Positions 1-8,523 are shown, counted from the stretch's first letter. The stretch is DNA of 52,280 nt from Fibrobacter succinogenes (GCF_902779965.1 NZ_CACZDK010000025.1:1-52280); one strand, 5' to 3'. Program-made: numbers and translations. The notes: generated from the sequence alone by a model not told the origin.

Positions 1-1
1 T

Positions 2-400
2 ACCGATCCAGAAATCGAGGGAACAGCCAAGGCCGCGGCCTATGGCTTTGCGGGTTCATCCGCTACAGATATCTCGATTGGCCAGTTTGTCAAGGTGGGC
101 GAAGGCGCCTTCATCAAGCCGTTCCGCGGCTATATCTATAAAAAGCCGGTACCGCAATCGGTCAAGGGAGCCTATGGCTTGCGCCAGACTGCATCTATCG
201 ACAACGACATTCCGGATGTGATGAACATTGTTATCGTTGACCGCAAAAAGGATGGCGAGGAACAGACGACGGTTATTGGCCAGTTCAACAGCCGTACCGG
301 AGAAATCCGCCTGAACCGCACAAAGCGTACCTACGACCTGAAGGGCCGTCATGTCCGCGACGCAGGCCGCATGGCTAAGGGCGTGTATCTGAAAAAGTAA
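2..400 (+). CDS. C-terminal part of a surface or secreted protein (5' end outside window)
   Basis: The frame is open from the first bases and ends at TAA 398-400, so the gene starts upstream of the window. About 132 residues are visible. I cannot name the catalytic or binding domain. The last 35 residues carry the pattern YDLKGRHV...AKGVYLKK, which resembles the C-terminal tails of many exported Fibrobacter proteins and the sorting tails of type IX secretion substrates. This suggests an exported protein. A short peptide gene follows 27 nt downstream and may be co-transcribed. The GTG at 95 is an internal codon, not a credible start, because the frame continues upstream without a stop. Confidence 0.7.
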   Translation, partial: TDPEIEGTAKAAAYGFAGSSATDISIGQFVKVGEGAFIKPFRGYIYKKPVPQSVKGAYGLRQTASIDNDIPDVMNIVIVDRKKDGEEQTTVIGQFNSRTGEIRLNRTKRTYDLKGRHVRDAGRMAKGVYLKK

Positions 401-427
401 AACATTTAACAATACGAGTTGGTAAAT

Positions 428-559
428 ATGAAAAACGAAACCGAACATAAAAAAGAATACTCAACCCCTACAGTGAGAGTGGTTGAACTCAAGCATCAGG
501 GTCAGCTGTTGGAAGCCTCGTCGTTGGATCCTTTACCGACTGGCGGTGAATTGATTTAG
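428..559 (+). CDS. Small hypothetical peptide (43 aa)
   Basis: ATG 428 to TAG 557-559 encodes 43 residues: a charged start (MKNETEHKKEY), then STPTVRVVELKHQGQLLEAS, then a short polar tail (SLDPLPTGGELI). The layout Y-x-x-P-x-x-x-V-x-x-L-(6)-LL-x-x-S resembles short orphan peptides I have seen in Fibrobacter and Bacteroidetes genomes, but I know of no characterised function. There is no signal peptide or membrane segment. The Shine-Dalgarno is weak (GAG about 10 nt upstream). It lies 27 nt after the upstream gene and 144 nt before the GH30 gene. A hairpin (564-579, 6-bp stem, AACA loop) follows without a T-run. The reading frame is real; the function is unknown. Confidence 0.5.
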   Translation: MKNETEHKKEYSTPTVRVVELKHQGQLLEASSLDPLPTGGELI

Positions 560-703
560 ACGCCAATCTAACAAGATTGCCTCCAAAAAGCCTCCAAACC
601 AAATGGAAAATTTTCCCGTTTTTGCGAGAAGCGCGCGGGGGAGGTATAAATTTAAATTGCAGCACTTTAGTGCAGGGGTTTGATTTTAAATGGGAGACAG
701 ACA

Positions 704-2779
704 ATGAAGAGTTTGGGTAATGTTTTGAATGTTGCCGCTTTTGGTTTAGCTTTGGCTATTCCGGCGCTTGCTTCTACTGTGAACGTTGACGTGACCGAAG
801 AACACCAAGTTATTCGCGGTTTTGGTGGCATGGTCCACAACGAATGGCAGGGTGGTGGCGGCCTTTCCGAAGCTGATGCGAAAATTGCTTTTGGAACGGG
901 CGATGGCACGATTGGTCTCAATACGCTTCGTATTCCGGTGTATGCAAATAGCAACTCCTTCAACAAGGAAGTGAACGCCGCAAAGTATGCCAAAAAGTAT
1001 GCCGGCGATGATTTTATTTTGTATGCAACTCCGTGGACGTCTCCGTATGCGGGCGCTAACCAGCACATGTCTTCTTCGAACTATCAGAAGTATGTGGACC
1101 ACCTGAATAGCTTTAACGATTACATGAAGAACCAGGGCGTTCCCTTGTACGCCATCTCCATCAGTAACGAACCGGACTGGTGCGGTGAATGGGCTTGCTG
1201 GAGTGCCGACGAAATTTACAACTTCACCAAGGGCTACGCCGATAAGATGCGCAAGAACGGCGTGAAGGTGATTTCGACAGAATCCTTCCGCTACGACAAG
1301 AATCTTTACAACAAAGTCTTGAACGATGCCAATGCCCTCAAGAACTGGGATATTCTTGGGGCGCACTTCTACGCCAGCGACAGAAGGACTGGTGACAACT
1401 TCTTCCAGTATAGCCTTGCCGACCAGAAAAAGGTCGAGCGCTGGATGACGGAACACTACACCGAAAGCCAGGGAAGCGGTAACGACTGGCGTACCATCCG
1501 CAATACCGGTGACCAGGCGAATGCCAACAAGCGCGACACCGTGAACGCTATGGACGTGGGTTACGAAATCCACCGCGCCATGGTCGTGGGTAACTTTAAT
1601 CAGTACACTTGGTGGTACATCCGTCGTTGCTACGGCCTCATCATGGAAAAGGATTTTGGAAACAAGCTCCAGATTCCGCAGAATGAAATAGGCAAGATTT
1701 CTAAGCGCGGTTACGTGCTTTCGCAGTTCGCTCGATTTGTCCGTCCAGGTGCTGTTCGCGTGGGCGCTACAGCAAACCCCGAGAAGGAAGTTTTTGCAAG
1801 TGCTTACAAGAGTGCCGATGGTGACTCCGTGATCGTGGTGCTTGTGAACCGCGATTATAAAAATTCCAAGAGTGTAACCGTGAAGGTGCAGGGCGCCGAT
1901 GTCCAGTCGTTCCACGTGTACACCACTAGCGAAGCAAAGAACGCCAAGTACGAAGGCGAAGTCGAGGTCAAGAACGGTTCCGTGACGATTTCAATGGATG
2001 CTGGGAATTCGAACAACAAGGATTGCATCGTGACGCTCGTTGGTGTGGGCACTCCATCTGAACCGACTCCTCGTGAACCGTTTGGCGGCAAGGTCGCTGA
2101 AATCCCGGGCAAGATTGAAGCTGAAAACTTCGACATTCCGGGTACGGGCAAGGCTAACAAGTCCTACTACGAAAATGATTCCGAAGACCGTGGCGAAACG
2201 AATTTCCGCGAAGGCACTGGCGTTGACATTTACAAGAAGGCAACGGGCTACGTTGTGGGCTACAACGAGGAAGGCGAATGGCTTGAATACTCCGTGAACG
2301 TGAAGGAAGCTGGTGATTATACCATGTTTGCTTCTGTCGCAACGAGCAATTCGACGTCAGGTTTCTCGCTTTCCTTGGATGGCGAAACGCTTGTCGAAAA
2401 TGTCGCTCTTTCGGGCTCAAGCTTTGACGAATTCACCAAGGTCAAGGCCAATGTAAAACTCCCGGCTGGCGAACATATCCTCCGCATGACGGTAACGGGT
2501 TCCTGGTTCGATATCGACTACTTCAACTTTGCAAAGGGCAAGGATGCTGCCGATCCGGACGATAAGACGATTGGTTTGCGCGGTGTCGATTTCCGCATGC
2601 CGACCGAGGCTGAAAATTACAGCGTGTTTGATATGAACGGCGTGTTGGTGGGTAAGTTTGAAGCCGTGACTAAGGCTGATGTCCAGCGCATGACCAAGAA
2701 CGTGGTGCATCAGAATGGCGTTTACTTCGTGAAATCGTTGAAATCCGCCAAATCCTTCCGCGTTTCAGTCGTTAAATAG
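704..2779 (+). CDS. Secreted GH30_8 glucuronoxylanase with CBM6 and FPm-1
   Basis: A 691-residue endo-xylanase expected to cut glucuronoxylan next to 4-O-methyl-glucuronic acid branches. Residues 1-24 are a signal peptide. The GH30 domain (about 25-440) has the acid/base Glu156 in SISNEPD and the nucleophile Glu250 in WMTEHYT. The motif QYTWWYIRRCYG contains the arginine pair that subfamily 8 uses to bind the glucuronate branch, which supports GH30_8 rather than a glucosylceramidase. A CBM6 follows (about 466-612), then FPm-1 (about 623-691). ATG 704 is chosen over the in-frame TTG at 680 because GGAG sits 8-9 nt upstream and the signal peptide begins there. It is the first gene of the hemicellulase island, with its own terminator. 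No TTGA-N7-TCCA box is visible upstream. Confidence 0.93.
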   Translation: MKSLGNVLNVAAFGLALAIPALASTVNVDVTEEHQVIRGFGGMVHNEWQGGGGLSEADAKIAFGTGDGTIGLNTLRIPVYANSNSFNKEVNAAKYAKKYAGDDFILYATPWTSPYAGANQHMSSSNYQKYVDHLNSFNDYMKNQGVPLYAISISNEPDWCGEWACWSADEIYNFTKGYADKMRKNGVKVISTESFRYDKNLYNKVLNDANALKNWDILGAHFYASDRRTGDNFFQYSLADQKKVERWMTEHYTESQGSGNDWRTIRNTGDQANANKRDTVNAMDVGYEIHRAMVVGNFNQYTWWYIRRCYGLIMEKDFGNKLQIPQNEIGKISKRGYVLSQFARFVRPGAVRVGATANPEKEVFASAYKSADGDSVIVVLVNRDYKNSKSVTVKVQGADVQSFHVYTTSEAKNAKYEGEVEVKNGSVTISMDAGNSNNKDCIVTLVGVGTPSEPTPREPFGGKVAEIPGKIEAENFDIPGTGKANKSYYENDSEDRGETNFREGTGVDIYKKATGYVVGYNEEGEWLEYSVNVKEAGDYTMFASVATSNSTSGFSLSLDGETLVENVALSGSSFDEFTKVKANVKLPAGEHILRMTVTGSWFDIDYFNFAKGKDAADPDDKTIGLRGVDFRMPTEAENYSVFDMNGVLVGKFEAVTKADVQRMTKNVVHQNGVYFVKSLKSAKSFRVSVVK

Positions 2780-2797
2780 TTTTCATATTCCTAAAGC

Positions 2798-2827
2798 GGG
2801 GGCCAAGCAATTGGCTCTCGTTTTTTT
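2798..2827 (+). terminator. Rho-independent terminator of the GH30 gene
   Basis: Nine-pair stem (2798-2806 with 2811-2819, two G-U pairs), GCAA loop, then seven T from 2821. Confidence 0.85.
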
Positions 2828-2917
2828 AGGAGTGTTGGTTTGACAAAAAAAATTTGCAGATAAATAAGAAATAATAGGATATTTTTAAAAAGTAACTGAT
2901 TGGAATAAGGGGTAAAA

Positions 2918-4567
2918 ATGAGTGTGGAAAATCTTAAAAAACTGATGGCTGTCGCTGGCGTTGCGGCTGGCTTTTCTCTGTTCGCGGTTTCTGGATCTAA
3001 TGCAGCTCCGAATCCGAACTTCCATATTTATATCGCATATGGTCAGTCTAACATGGCGGGGAATGGCGATATCGTCCCTGCAGAGGACCAGGCCAAGGAT
3101 CCCAAGAATTTCCTCATGTTGGCTTCGCACAACGCAAATGCGAACCAGCGTAGTGGCAAAACGACCCAGTCTATCAAGGTGGGCGAATGGTATCCGGCGA
3201 TTCCCCCAATGTTCCATCCTACCGAGAATCTCTCCCCGGCGGACTATTTTGGCCGCGCGATGGTGGATTCCTTGCCGGGTGTGACCGTGGGTATTATCCC
3301 TGTGGCTATCGGTGCTGTAGCTATCAAGGCTTTTGACAAGGATCAGTACAAAGCTTACTTCAATTCTGCTGAAAGTTATATCAAGAACTGGGCAAAGGAC
3401 TATGATTCCAATCCCTATCAGAGAATTGTGGACTTGGGCAAGAAGGCTAAGGAAGTAGGCGTCATCAAGGGATTTATTTTCCACCAGGGCGAAACCGATG
3501 GATCTGGCTCGGAATGGCAGAATAATGTCTATAAGACCTACAAGGACATTGTAAATGCTCTTGAACTGGACGAAAACGAAGTGGCCTTTGTGGCAGGCGA
3601 ATTGCTCCAGGAAGGCAACAACTGCTGCGGCGGCAAGAATGCCGGTATTGCCCAGCTTAAAAGCAAGTTCAAAAAGTTCGGTCTGGCCTCTTCCAAGGGT
3701 TTGCAGGGTAACGGCAGGGACCCTTACCACTTTGGCCGCGCGGGCGTGATTGAACTGGGCAAGCGCTACTGCTCCGAAATGCTCAAGCTTATCGACAAGA
3801 CTATCGATCCGGATGCTCCGGCTGTCGACCTGGTTGACCCCAGCAAGTCTGTGGTTCCCGACGAACCTCCCGAGGAATATGGCCCCTATGGCGATGCTCC
3901 CGCAAGTATTCCTGGCACTATTGAAGCTGAAAACTACAACAAGGGCGGAGCCGACAAGGCCTATTACGATTTGAGTAAAGGCAACGAAGGCAACAAGTTC
4001 CGCAAGGACGATGTTGATATTTACCAGCCGAACATGGGTATTGTTGTAGGTCACTGCCAGAAGGGCGAATGGCTCAAGTACACCGTGAAGGTGGAAGCCG
4101 ATGGCGAATATGAAATTTCTGCCCTTGTGGCTGGTGAAAACGGCTCCGGTAGCTTTAAGCTTTATGTGGACGATAAGCAGATTGGTGATGAAATTGTAAA
4201 CGAAGGCAAGGGCTTTGACACGTTCTCCGAAGTGAGCGGCGGCAAGGCTACTTTGAAGGCTGGCGAACATGAATTGAAACTTGAAATTGCCAATGACTGG
4301 ATCGATATCGACTATGTCGAGTTCAAGAAGGTTGACGATACTAACGGAATAAAGAACATTCGCTTGAATTTGACCGATACCGAAAGCCTCTTTAGCGTGT
4401 TCGATATGCAGGGCATTAAGCTTGGTTCGTTTACCGCCAAGGGCATGGAACATGCAGTTGCTCTCGTCAAGACCGATGCCAAACTCCGCAAGTACTCTAA
4501 GGGCGTGTTCTTCGTCCGTAAGGATGGTGCAACGCATATGGCCAAAAAAGTGGTTGTGCGCGAGTAA
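2918..4567 (+). CDS. Secreted CE6 acetylxylan esterase with CBM6 and FPm-1 (first copy)
   Basis: A 549-residue esterase that should remove acetyl groups from xylan so that GH10 and GH30 enzymes can bind. Signal peptide about 1-30. The SGNH-like CE6 domain (about 31-300) shows IYIAYGQSNMAGNGD with the catalytic Ser in GQSNM, the block HQGETDG, and the catalytic His in DPYHFGRAG. CBM6 about 330-471, FPm-1 about 480-549. The start ATG 2918 has AAGGGG 6-7 nt upstream. It is a close tandem paralogue of the next gene, similar over its full length. A pair of adjacent family 6 acetylxylan esterases has been described from F. succinogenes S85, and this locus fits, but I cannot tell which copy carries which published name. 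A candidate -10 TAGGAT lies at 2875-2880. Confidence 0.92.
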   Translation: MSVENLKKLMAVAGVAAGFSLFAVSGSNAAPNPNFHIYIAYGQSNMAGNGDIVPAEDQAKDPKNFLMLASHNANANQRSGKTTQSIKVGEWYPAIPPMFHPTENLSPADYFGRAMVDSLPGVTVGIIPVAIGAVAIKAFDKDQYKAYFNSAESYIKNWAKDYDSNPYQRIVDLGKKAKEVGVIKGFIFHQGETDGSGSEWQNNVYKTYKDIVNALELDENEVAFVAGELLQEGNNCCGGKNAGIAQLKSKFKKFGLASSKGLQGNGRDPYHFGRAGVIELGKRYCSEMLKLIDKTIDPDAPAVDLVDPSKSVVPDEPPEEYGPYGDAPASIPGTIEAENYNKGGADKAYYDLSKGNEGNKFRKDDVDIYQPNMGIVVGHCQKGEWLKYTVKVEADGEYEISALVAGENGSGSFKLYVDDKQIGDEIVNEGKGFDTFSEVSGGKATLKAGEHELKLEIANDWIDIDYVEFKKVDDTNGIKNIRLNLTDTESLFSVFDMQGIKLGSFTAKGMEHAVALVKTDAKLRKYSKGVFFVRKDGATHMAKKVVVRE

Positions 4568-4624
4568 GCGTCGTTGGCGCTAGGCGACTTTGTCGCAATT
4601 AAATGTTTCTAGGTTAAAATTAGC

Positions 4625-4651
4625 TTCCCCGCCTCTGTGCGGGGATTTTTG
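4625..4651 (+). terminator. Rho-independent terminator of the first CE6 gene
   Basis: Stem CCCCGC/GCGGGG (4627-4632 with 4639-4644), loop CTCTGT, then ATTTTT. A smaller GCGAC/GTCGC hairpin sits at 4584-4596 just after the stop codon. Confidence 0.8.
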
Positions 4652-4657
4652 CTTAAA

Positions 4658-4685
4658 AACTAAGTTCTAGTAACTAGTAACTCCC
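4658..4685 (+). repeat. Degenerate heptad tract T1
   Basis: Four consecutive 7-nt units (AACTAAG, TTCTAGT, AACTAGT, AACTCCC) between the first CE6 terminator and the promoter of the second CE6 gene. It is one of seven similar tracts in the window. Confidence 0.55.
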
Positions 4686-4690
4686 CTCCG

Positions 4691-4708
4691 TTGACAAAAC
4701 GTCCATAA
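4691..4708 (+). promoter_or_regulatory. TTGA-N7-TCCA box upstream of second CE6 gene
   Basis: TTGACAAAACGTCCATAA, 82 nt before ATG 4791. It differs at one of 18 positions from the box upstream of the second GH10 gene, which lies in the opposite orientation. A second half ATGGA follows at 4712-4716. A candidate -10 (TAGGAT) lies at 4745-4750. I infer a binding site of a shared regulator. Confidence 0.6.
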
Positions 4709-4790
4709 TATATGGAGCCCATAATTGAAACAAAACACTCTTTTTAGGATAGTTTTTGAATGGTGAAAAATTTGGATTAAGGAAAAAATT

Positions 4791-6452
4791 ATGGGTGTTG
4801 AAAAATCTTTAAAAAAATTGATGGCGGTTGCAGGTGCTGCGGCTGGCCTTTCTCTGTTTGGGCTTACAAGTGCAAATGCTGCCCCGAACCCGAACTTCCA
4901 CATTTACATTGCCTACGGACAGTCCAACATGGCGGGTAACGGCGATATCGTCCCTTCCGAGGACCAGGCCGAAGCTCCCAAGAACTTTATCATGCTCGCT
5001 TCGCACACGGCAAATGCGAGCCAACGTAGCGGCAAGACGAATCAGTCCATTAAGACTGGTGAATGGTACCCGGCAATTCCGCCGATGTTCCATGCTTTTG
5101 AAAACCTCTCGCCGGCAGACTACTTTGGCCGCGCGATGGTCGATTCCTTGCCGGGCGTGACCGTGGGTATCATTCCGGTCGCTATCGGTGCCGTGAGCAT
5201 CCGCGCTTTTGACAAGGATCAGTACGAGGCGTATTTCAGAGGTGATGGCAAGGACATTATGAACTGGGGCTGGCCCAAGGATTACGATAACAATCCTCCG
5301 GGACGCATCTTGGAACTCGCCAAGAAGGCTAAGGAAGTGGGCGTTATCAAGGGCTTCATCTTCCATCAGGGCGAAAGTGACGGTACCGATGCCAACTGGC
5401 GCAAAACGGTTTATAAGACTTACAAGGACATTATTGACGCTCTCGACTTGGACGAAAACGAAGTCCCGTTCGTGGCTGGCGAACTTCTCCAGGAAGGCAA
5501 TAACTGCTGCGGCAGCAAGAACGGCGGTATTCGCGAACTCAAGAATAATTTCAAGAAGTTCGGTTTGGCCTCTTCTAAGGGTTTGCTGGGTAACGGCAAG
5601 GACCCGTACCACTTTGGCCGCGCCGGCGTGATTGAACTTGGCCGCCGTTACTGCTCCGAAATGCTCAAGCTTATCGACAAGACAATTGACCCCAATGCTC
5701 CTGCCGTGAACTTGGTGGACCCGAGCCAGTCTACGGTTCCGGATGAACCGCCTGAGGAATATGGCCCGTACACCGAAGCCATTGCCATTCCGGGCAAGGT
5801 ACAGGCCGAAAACTACAACAAGGGTGGTGCCGAAGTCGCTTACCATGACGAAAGCAAGGGTAACGAAGGCGGCAAGCTCCGTAAGGATGACGTCGATATT
5901 TACCAGCCGAATATGGGTATAACTGTGGGGCATAACCAAAAGGGTGAATGGCTCAAGTACACCGTGAATGTGGAAGCTGATGGCGAATACGGAATTTCAG
6001 CTAATGTCTCTGGTGAAAACGGAACAGGCAGCTTTGTTCTTTACATCGATGACAAGAAAATCGGTACGGAAATCGTTAACGAAGGTAAGGGCTTTGATGA
6101 ATTTACGACGGTAGATGGTGGCAAGGCAACGCTCACCAAGGGCGAACATGAACTGAAAATCGAAATCACGAATGACTGGATTGATATCGACTATATTGAA
6201 TTCAAGGAAATCAGCTCCCAGCCGCCTATCGGAATCAAGAATGTGCGCTTTGACATGACCGAAGCCGAAAGCAGCTTTAGCGTGTTCGATATGCAAGGCA
6301 TTAAACTTGGATCGTTTACCGCCAAGGGCATGGATGACGCCATGAACCTCGTGAGGGAAAACGCAAAACTCCGTAAGCAGTCAAAGGGCGTGTTCTTTGT
6401 CCGCAAAAACGGAAGTAAATCTTTAACCAAGAAGGTGGTAATACATGAATAA
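4791..6452 (+). CDS. Secreted CE6 acetylxylan esterase with CBM6 and FPm-1 (second copy)
   Basis: A 553-residue tandem paralogue of the preceding esterase, with the same order of parts: signal peptide (about 1-31), CE6 domain with catalytic Ser in GQSNMAGNGD and His in DPYHFGRAG, CBM6 (about 332-473) and FPm-1 (about 485-553). The main differences are a slightly longer loop around residues 145-165 and many substitutions in the CBM6. Two paralogues may differ in preference for O-2 or O-3 acetyl groups or in binding; this is inference. ATG 4791 is preceded by AAGGA. Unlike the first copy it has a TTGA-N7-TCCA box, so the two may be regulated differently. Its last codons overlap the start of a 27-residue microprotein gene. 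Confidence 0.92.
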   Translation: MGVEKSLKKLMAVAGAAAGLSLFGLTSANAAPNPNFHIYIAYGQSNMAGNGDIVPSEDQAEAPKNFIMLASHTANASQRSGKTNQSIKTGEWYPAIPPMFHAFENLSPADYFGRAMVDSLPGVTVGIIPVAIGAVSIRAFDKDQYEAYFRGDGKDIMNWGWPKDYDNNPPGRILELAKKAKEVGVIKGFIFHQGESDGTDANWRKTVYKTYKDIIDALDLDENEVPFVAGELLQEGNNCCGSKNGGIRELKNNFKKFGLASSKGLLGNGKDPYHFGRAGVIELGRRYCSEMLKLIDKTIDPNAPAVNLVDPSQSTVPDEPPEEYGPYTEAIAIPGKVQAENYNKGGAEVAYHDESKGNEGGKLRKDDVDIYQPNMGITVGHNQKGEWLKYTVNVEADGEYGISANVSGENGTGSFVLYIDDKKIGTEIVNEGKGFDEFTTVDGGKATLTKGEHELKIEITNDWIDIDYIEFKEISSQPPIGIKNVRFDMTEAESSFSVFDMQGIKLGSFTAKGMDDAMNLVRENAKLRKQSKGVFFVRKNGSKSLTKKVVIHE

Positions 6453-6528
6453 GAACGAGTTGGTTATCGTAAAGCAAATTGCTTTCTTCTTTGTCGTCGC
6501 AGTTGCCCTTGGCATCATGTACGGGTAA
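6445..6528 (+). CDS. 27-aa single-pass membrane microprotein, overlapping the CE6 stop
   Basis: ATG 6445 to TAA 6526-6528. The first ten residues are MNKNELVIVK; the rest (QIAFFFVVAVALGIMYG) is one hydrophobic stretch long enough to span a membrane. GAAGGTGG lies 6-7 nt upstream of the ATG. The start overlaps the CE6 stop by eight bases in another frame, the usual geometry for translational coupling. No protein family is recognised. It could be a membrane peptide linked to export of the esterase, or a chance frame; the good ribosome site and the all-hydrophobic C-terminus favour translation. Confidence 0.45.
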   Translation: MNKNELVIVKQIAFFFVVAVALGIMYG

Positions 6529-6611
6529 GCCTGGCTGGCAGTTGGCAGAATGCAGTGGGCGGTGGATCTTTACGCTGGCCTAGTCTGCAAAAAAATTAGT
6601 GTGACTCCCTC

Positions 6612-6640
6612 AGAGCCCTGGTGAACCCAGGGCTCTTTTC
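6612..6640 (+). terminator. Rho-independent terminator of the CE6/microprotein transcript
   Basis: Ten-pair stem AGAGCCCTGG/CCAGGGCTCT (6612-6621 with 6627-6636), loop TGAAC, then TTT. The rest of 6529-6844 holds no convincing gene. An AAGGAGG followed by a 16-codon TTG frame (about 6698-6760) is noted but not called. Confidence 0.85.
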
Positions 6641-6775
6641 GTATCGACCATTAGTCTTGAAGCGAAACGTCAATGTCGCGGCCCCGGTCATCCGCAAGGA
6701 GGTTGGGCTTTGCTTCATCTGAAATTTCTTATTACAATTGCAACGGGATTCGTTATATAGTTGCTTTCTTTGCAT

Positions 6776-6807
6776 AAAAAAATCGCTCTGGATGTTTCCA
6801 GAGCGAT
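6776..6807 (-). terminator. Rho-independent terminator of the minus-strand CE1 gene
   Basis: Eleven-pair perfect stem (6782-6792 with 6797-6807), loop TGTT, and an A-run at 6776-6782 that is the T-run on the minus strand. It lies 37 nt beyond the stop of the esterase. Confidence 0.85.
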
Positions 6808-6844
6808 CTAGTGTAGTATAGGATGAATTATGAAATCAAATTCA

Positions 6845-8314
6845 TTACGGGAGTGTGAACTGCTTCAGGAACGGCCAGCCAATCTTGCCGTCGCCCTGTT
6901 CGTGGCCACCACCCTGCTTGGTGCAGAGCACAACCTTCGTGCCGTCCTTGCACTTGGAGTATTCTTGGCAACCATTGCTGTTCTTAGACGGAGAGCCTTC
7001 GCAACCGTTCTTTTGGGCCCAGAACTGGAAGTTCCTTTCGGCACCAAGGAAGTTCAGGCCGTCGCCATAGCCGCTATCGCCACCTTGGTATTTGCAGACG
7101 GGGTCGGACGTGCCACGGAACATGATGATAGAAATCGGACGTTCAGGATTGCACTTGGCGCTGTTTGTGGTGTTCAAGTCCATACCTGCCGGAGCAACTG
7201 CGGCGTACACATCAGACATGAAGCATGCCACATGGTTACTCATACCGCCACCCATTGAGAATCCGGTTGCATAAACGCGCTTCTTGTCGATGCAGACCTT
7301 TTCTTCGACTGCGGCGATCATTTCGCGAGAGAACTTCACGTCGTCATCGTCGGAGCAGCAAGGACCAACGTTCCAGCCCGGACCCATCTTTCTGGAGTCA
7401 GCAGACTTCGTGCCATCGGGGTACAGAGAGATAACGCCTTCAGGGTCTGTCTGAGCCTTGTAGGTCGTGCCGTTGAGCTGGTTGGAGCCAGAACCCATAA
7501 CCGGATGGTAGTCCACAACGAGAGGTACCGGCTTGTCGCCCTTGTAGGCGCTCGGCACGTGCATGATGAAGGTGCGCTTCTTGCCATCGACAGTCACGCT
7601 CATGTTGTGGTTGCCGGACTGGTAAGCCTTGCCGGAGCAGTCGATGATTTCTTCAATCTTGCTGCTGGAGGATGCAACCGGCTTTTCAGAGCTGGAAGAC
7701 TGTTCAACCTTTTTGCTGGAGGAACTGGAAGGTTCCGTGCCGCCGGCCTTCATGGTGACGTTGACATTGGTTTCGGTGAACTTTGTCATGTTGTAGGTCG
7801 TGTTCTGGTAGCCTTCCTTGGCGAACATAATAGCCGGAAGCGGACCATCGTCCTTGAGAAGTGTTACGACCTTGCCGAGCTGGTAGGTGCTGCGGTTTCC
7901 ATCAACGTTGATGCGGAGGTACTTGGCGCCCTTTGCTGTCGTCTTGTTCAAGTCAAAACTTAATGTTTCGTTGACGTAGTGTTGCGTCCTGGAGAAGGCG
8001 ACCTTACCGAGTGCATCCATGACAGACACTGTGATAGTCTGAGCCTTGATGTTTGCGATGGTAATCACATTGTTTTTGAATGTGACGGCGGTCTGGATGG
8101 CCTGAATGCCATTGTTTGCAGTCTGTTCATAGGCGAGACTGAATTTTCCGCCTTCAATAGAGGTTGTTTCGACACCAGCGTAGTTGAATGAGCTGATTTT
8201 TACATCAGAAAGAGGCTCGCCCTTGTCGGATTGAACAACACCACTGATGCTCCATGCGAAAGTAAGCGTGCTGAACAACGCTACTGTTCCGGTTAATGCC
8301 ATGAATTTGGACAT
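6845..8314 (-). CDS. Secreted CE1-type feruloyl esterase / PHB-depolymerase-like esterase with Ser-rich linker
   Basis: A 489-residue protein, the only hydrolase on the minus strand of the island. MSKFMALTGTVALFSTLTFAW is the signal peptide. Residues about 22-190 form beta-rich segments, first a carboxypeptidase-regulatory-like repeat (SGVVQSDKGEPLSDVKISSF), then a segment reminiscent of a sorting tail but internal here. A serine-rich linker (about 195-225) leads to the esterase domain (about 230-489): nucleophile Ser in GFSMGGGMSNH, the GPCCSDDDDV loop, and a terminal GGGHEQGDG with the likely catalytic His. This matches the CE1/LpqC group that includes feruloyl and acetylxylan esterases; ferulate release is the likely role but not proven. 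Start 8314 is chosen over 8365 because AAGGAG lies 8 nt upstream and the signal peptide begins there. It has no CBM6 and no FPm-1. Confidence 0.85.
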   Translation of the reverse strand: MSKFMALTGTVALFSTLTFAWSISGVVQSDKGEPLSDVKISSFNYAGVETTSIEGGKFSLAYEQTANNGIQAIQTAVTFKNNVITIANIKAQTITVSVMDALGKVAFSRTQHYVNETLSFDLNKTTAKGAKYLRINVDGNRSTYQLGKVVTLLKDDGPLPAIMFAKEGYQNTTYNMTKFTETNVNVTMKAGGTEPSSSSSKKVEQSSSSEKPVASSSSKIEEIIDCSGKAYQSGNHNMSVTVDGKKRTFIMHVPSAYKGDKPVPLVVDYHPVMGSGSNQLNGTTYKAQTDPEGVISLYPDGTKSADSRKMGPGWNVGPCCSDDDDVKFSREMIAAVEEKVCIDKKRVYATGFSMGGGMSNHVACFMSDVYAAVAPAGMDLNTTNSAKCNPERPISIIMFRGTSDPVCKYQGGDSGYGDGLNFLGAERNFQFWAQKNGCEGSPSKNSNGCQEYSKCKDGTKVVLCTKQGGGHEQGDGKIGWPFLKQFTLP

Positions 8315-8523
8315 GGTCGTACGACTCCTTTTGTTGTTAAAATTTTTTCCAAACCAGTTTTGCACCCAAGCCAGCCTATCCCAAGATAAAATGCTAAGCC
8401 TGATACGCTCAAAATATAGAAGTAATCATTTTTTTTTAAATAGAAATTTGTTGTGAAAAATTATAAAGCGTTGTGAAAATTGAGAAATGTCACGTGCTCT
8501 GTAAAAAAAAGAAAACTAGGCTG

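Noticed and set aside
564-579. Hairpin CAATCT/AGATTG after the 43-residue peptide gene as a terminator
   Set aside because: A six-pair AT-rich stem with no T-run.
746-1915. Long minus-strand open frames opposite the hydrolase genes (also 2885-4537, 12942-14759, 16322-18313, 24716-27100)
   Set aside because: They are antisense shadows produced by the codon bias of the real genes. They have no ribosome sites, and their proteins are rich in H, V, R and I without recognisable domains.
2840-2845. TTGACA as a common -35 box of hydrolase promoters (2840, 4691, 11098, 27340)
   Set aside because: No TATAAT-like box follows at 16-18 nt, and at the GH10 and GH27 genes the same motif points away from the gene. 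It fits a regulator box better than a -35.
6651-6728. Coding-like minus-strand stretch (EISDEAKPNLLADDRGRDIDVSLQD)
   Set aside because: Only 25 codons, no start codon and no ribosome site. It could be a relic C-terminus, but the evidence is too thin for a call.
6698-6760. AAGGAGG followed by a 16-codon frame starting at TTG
   Set aside because: A good ribosome site but a very short frame with a rare start. It may be chance.
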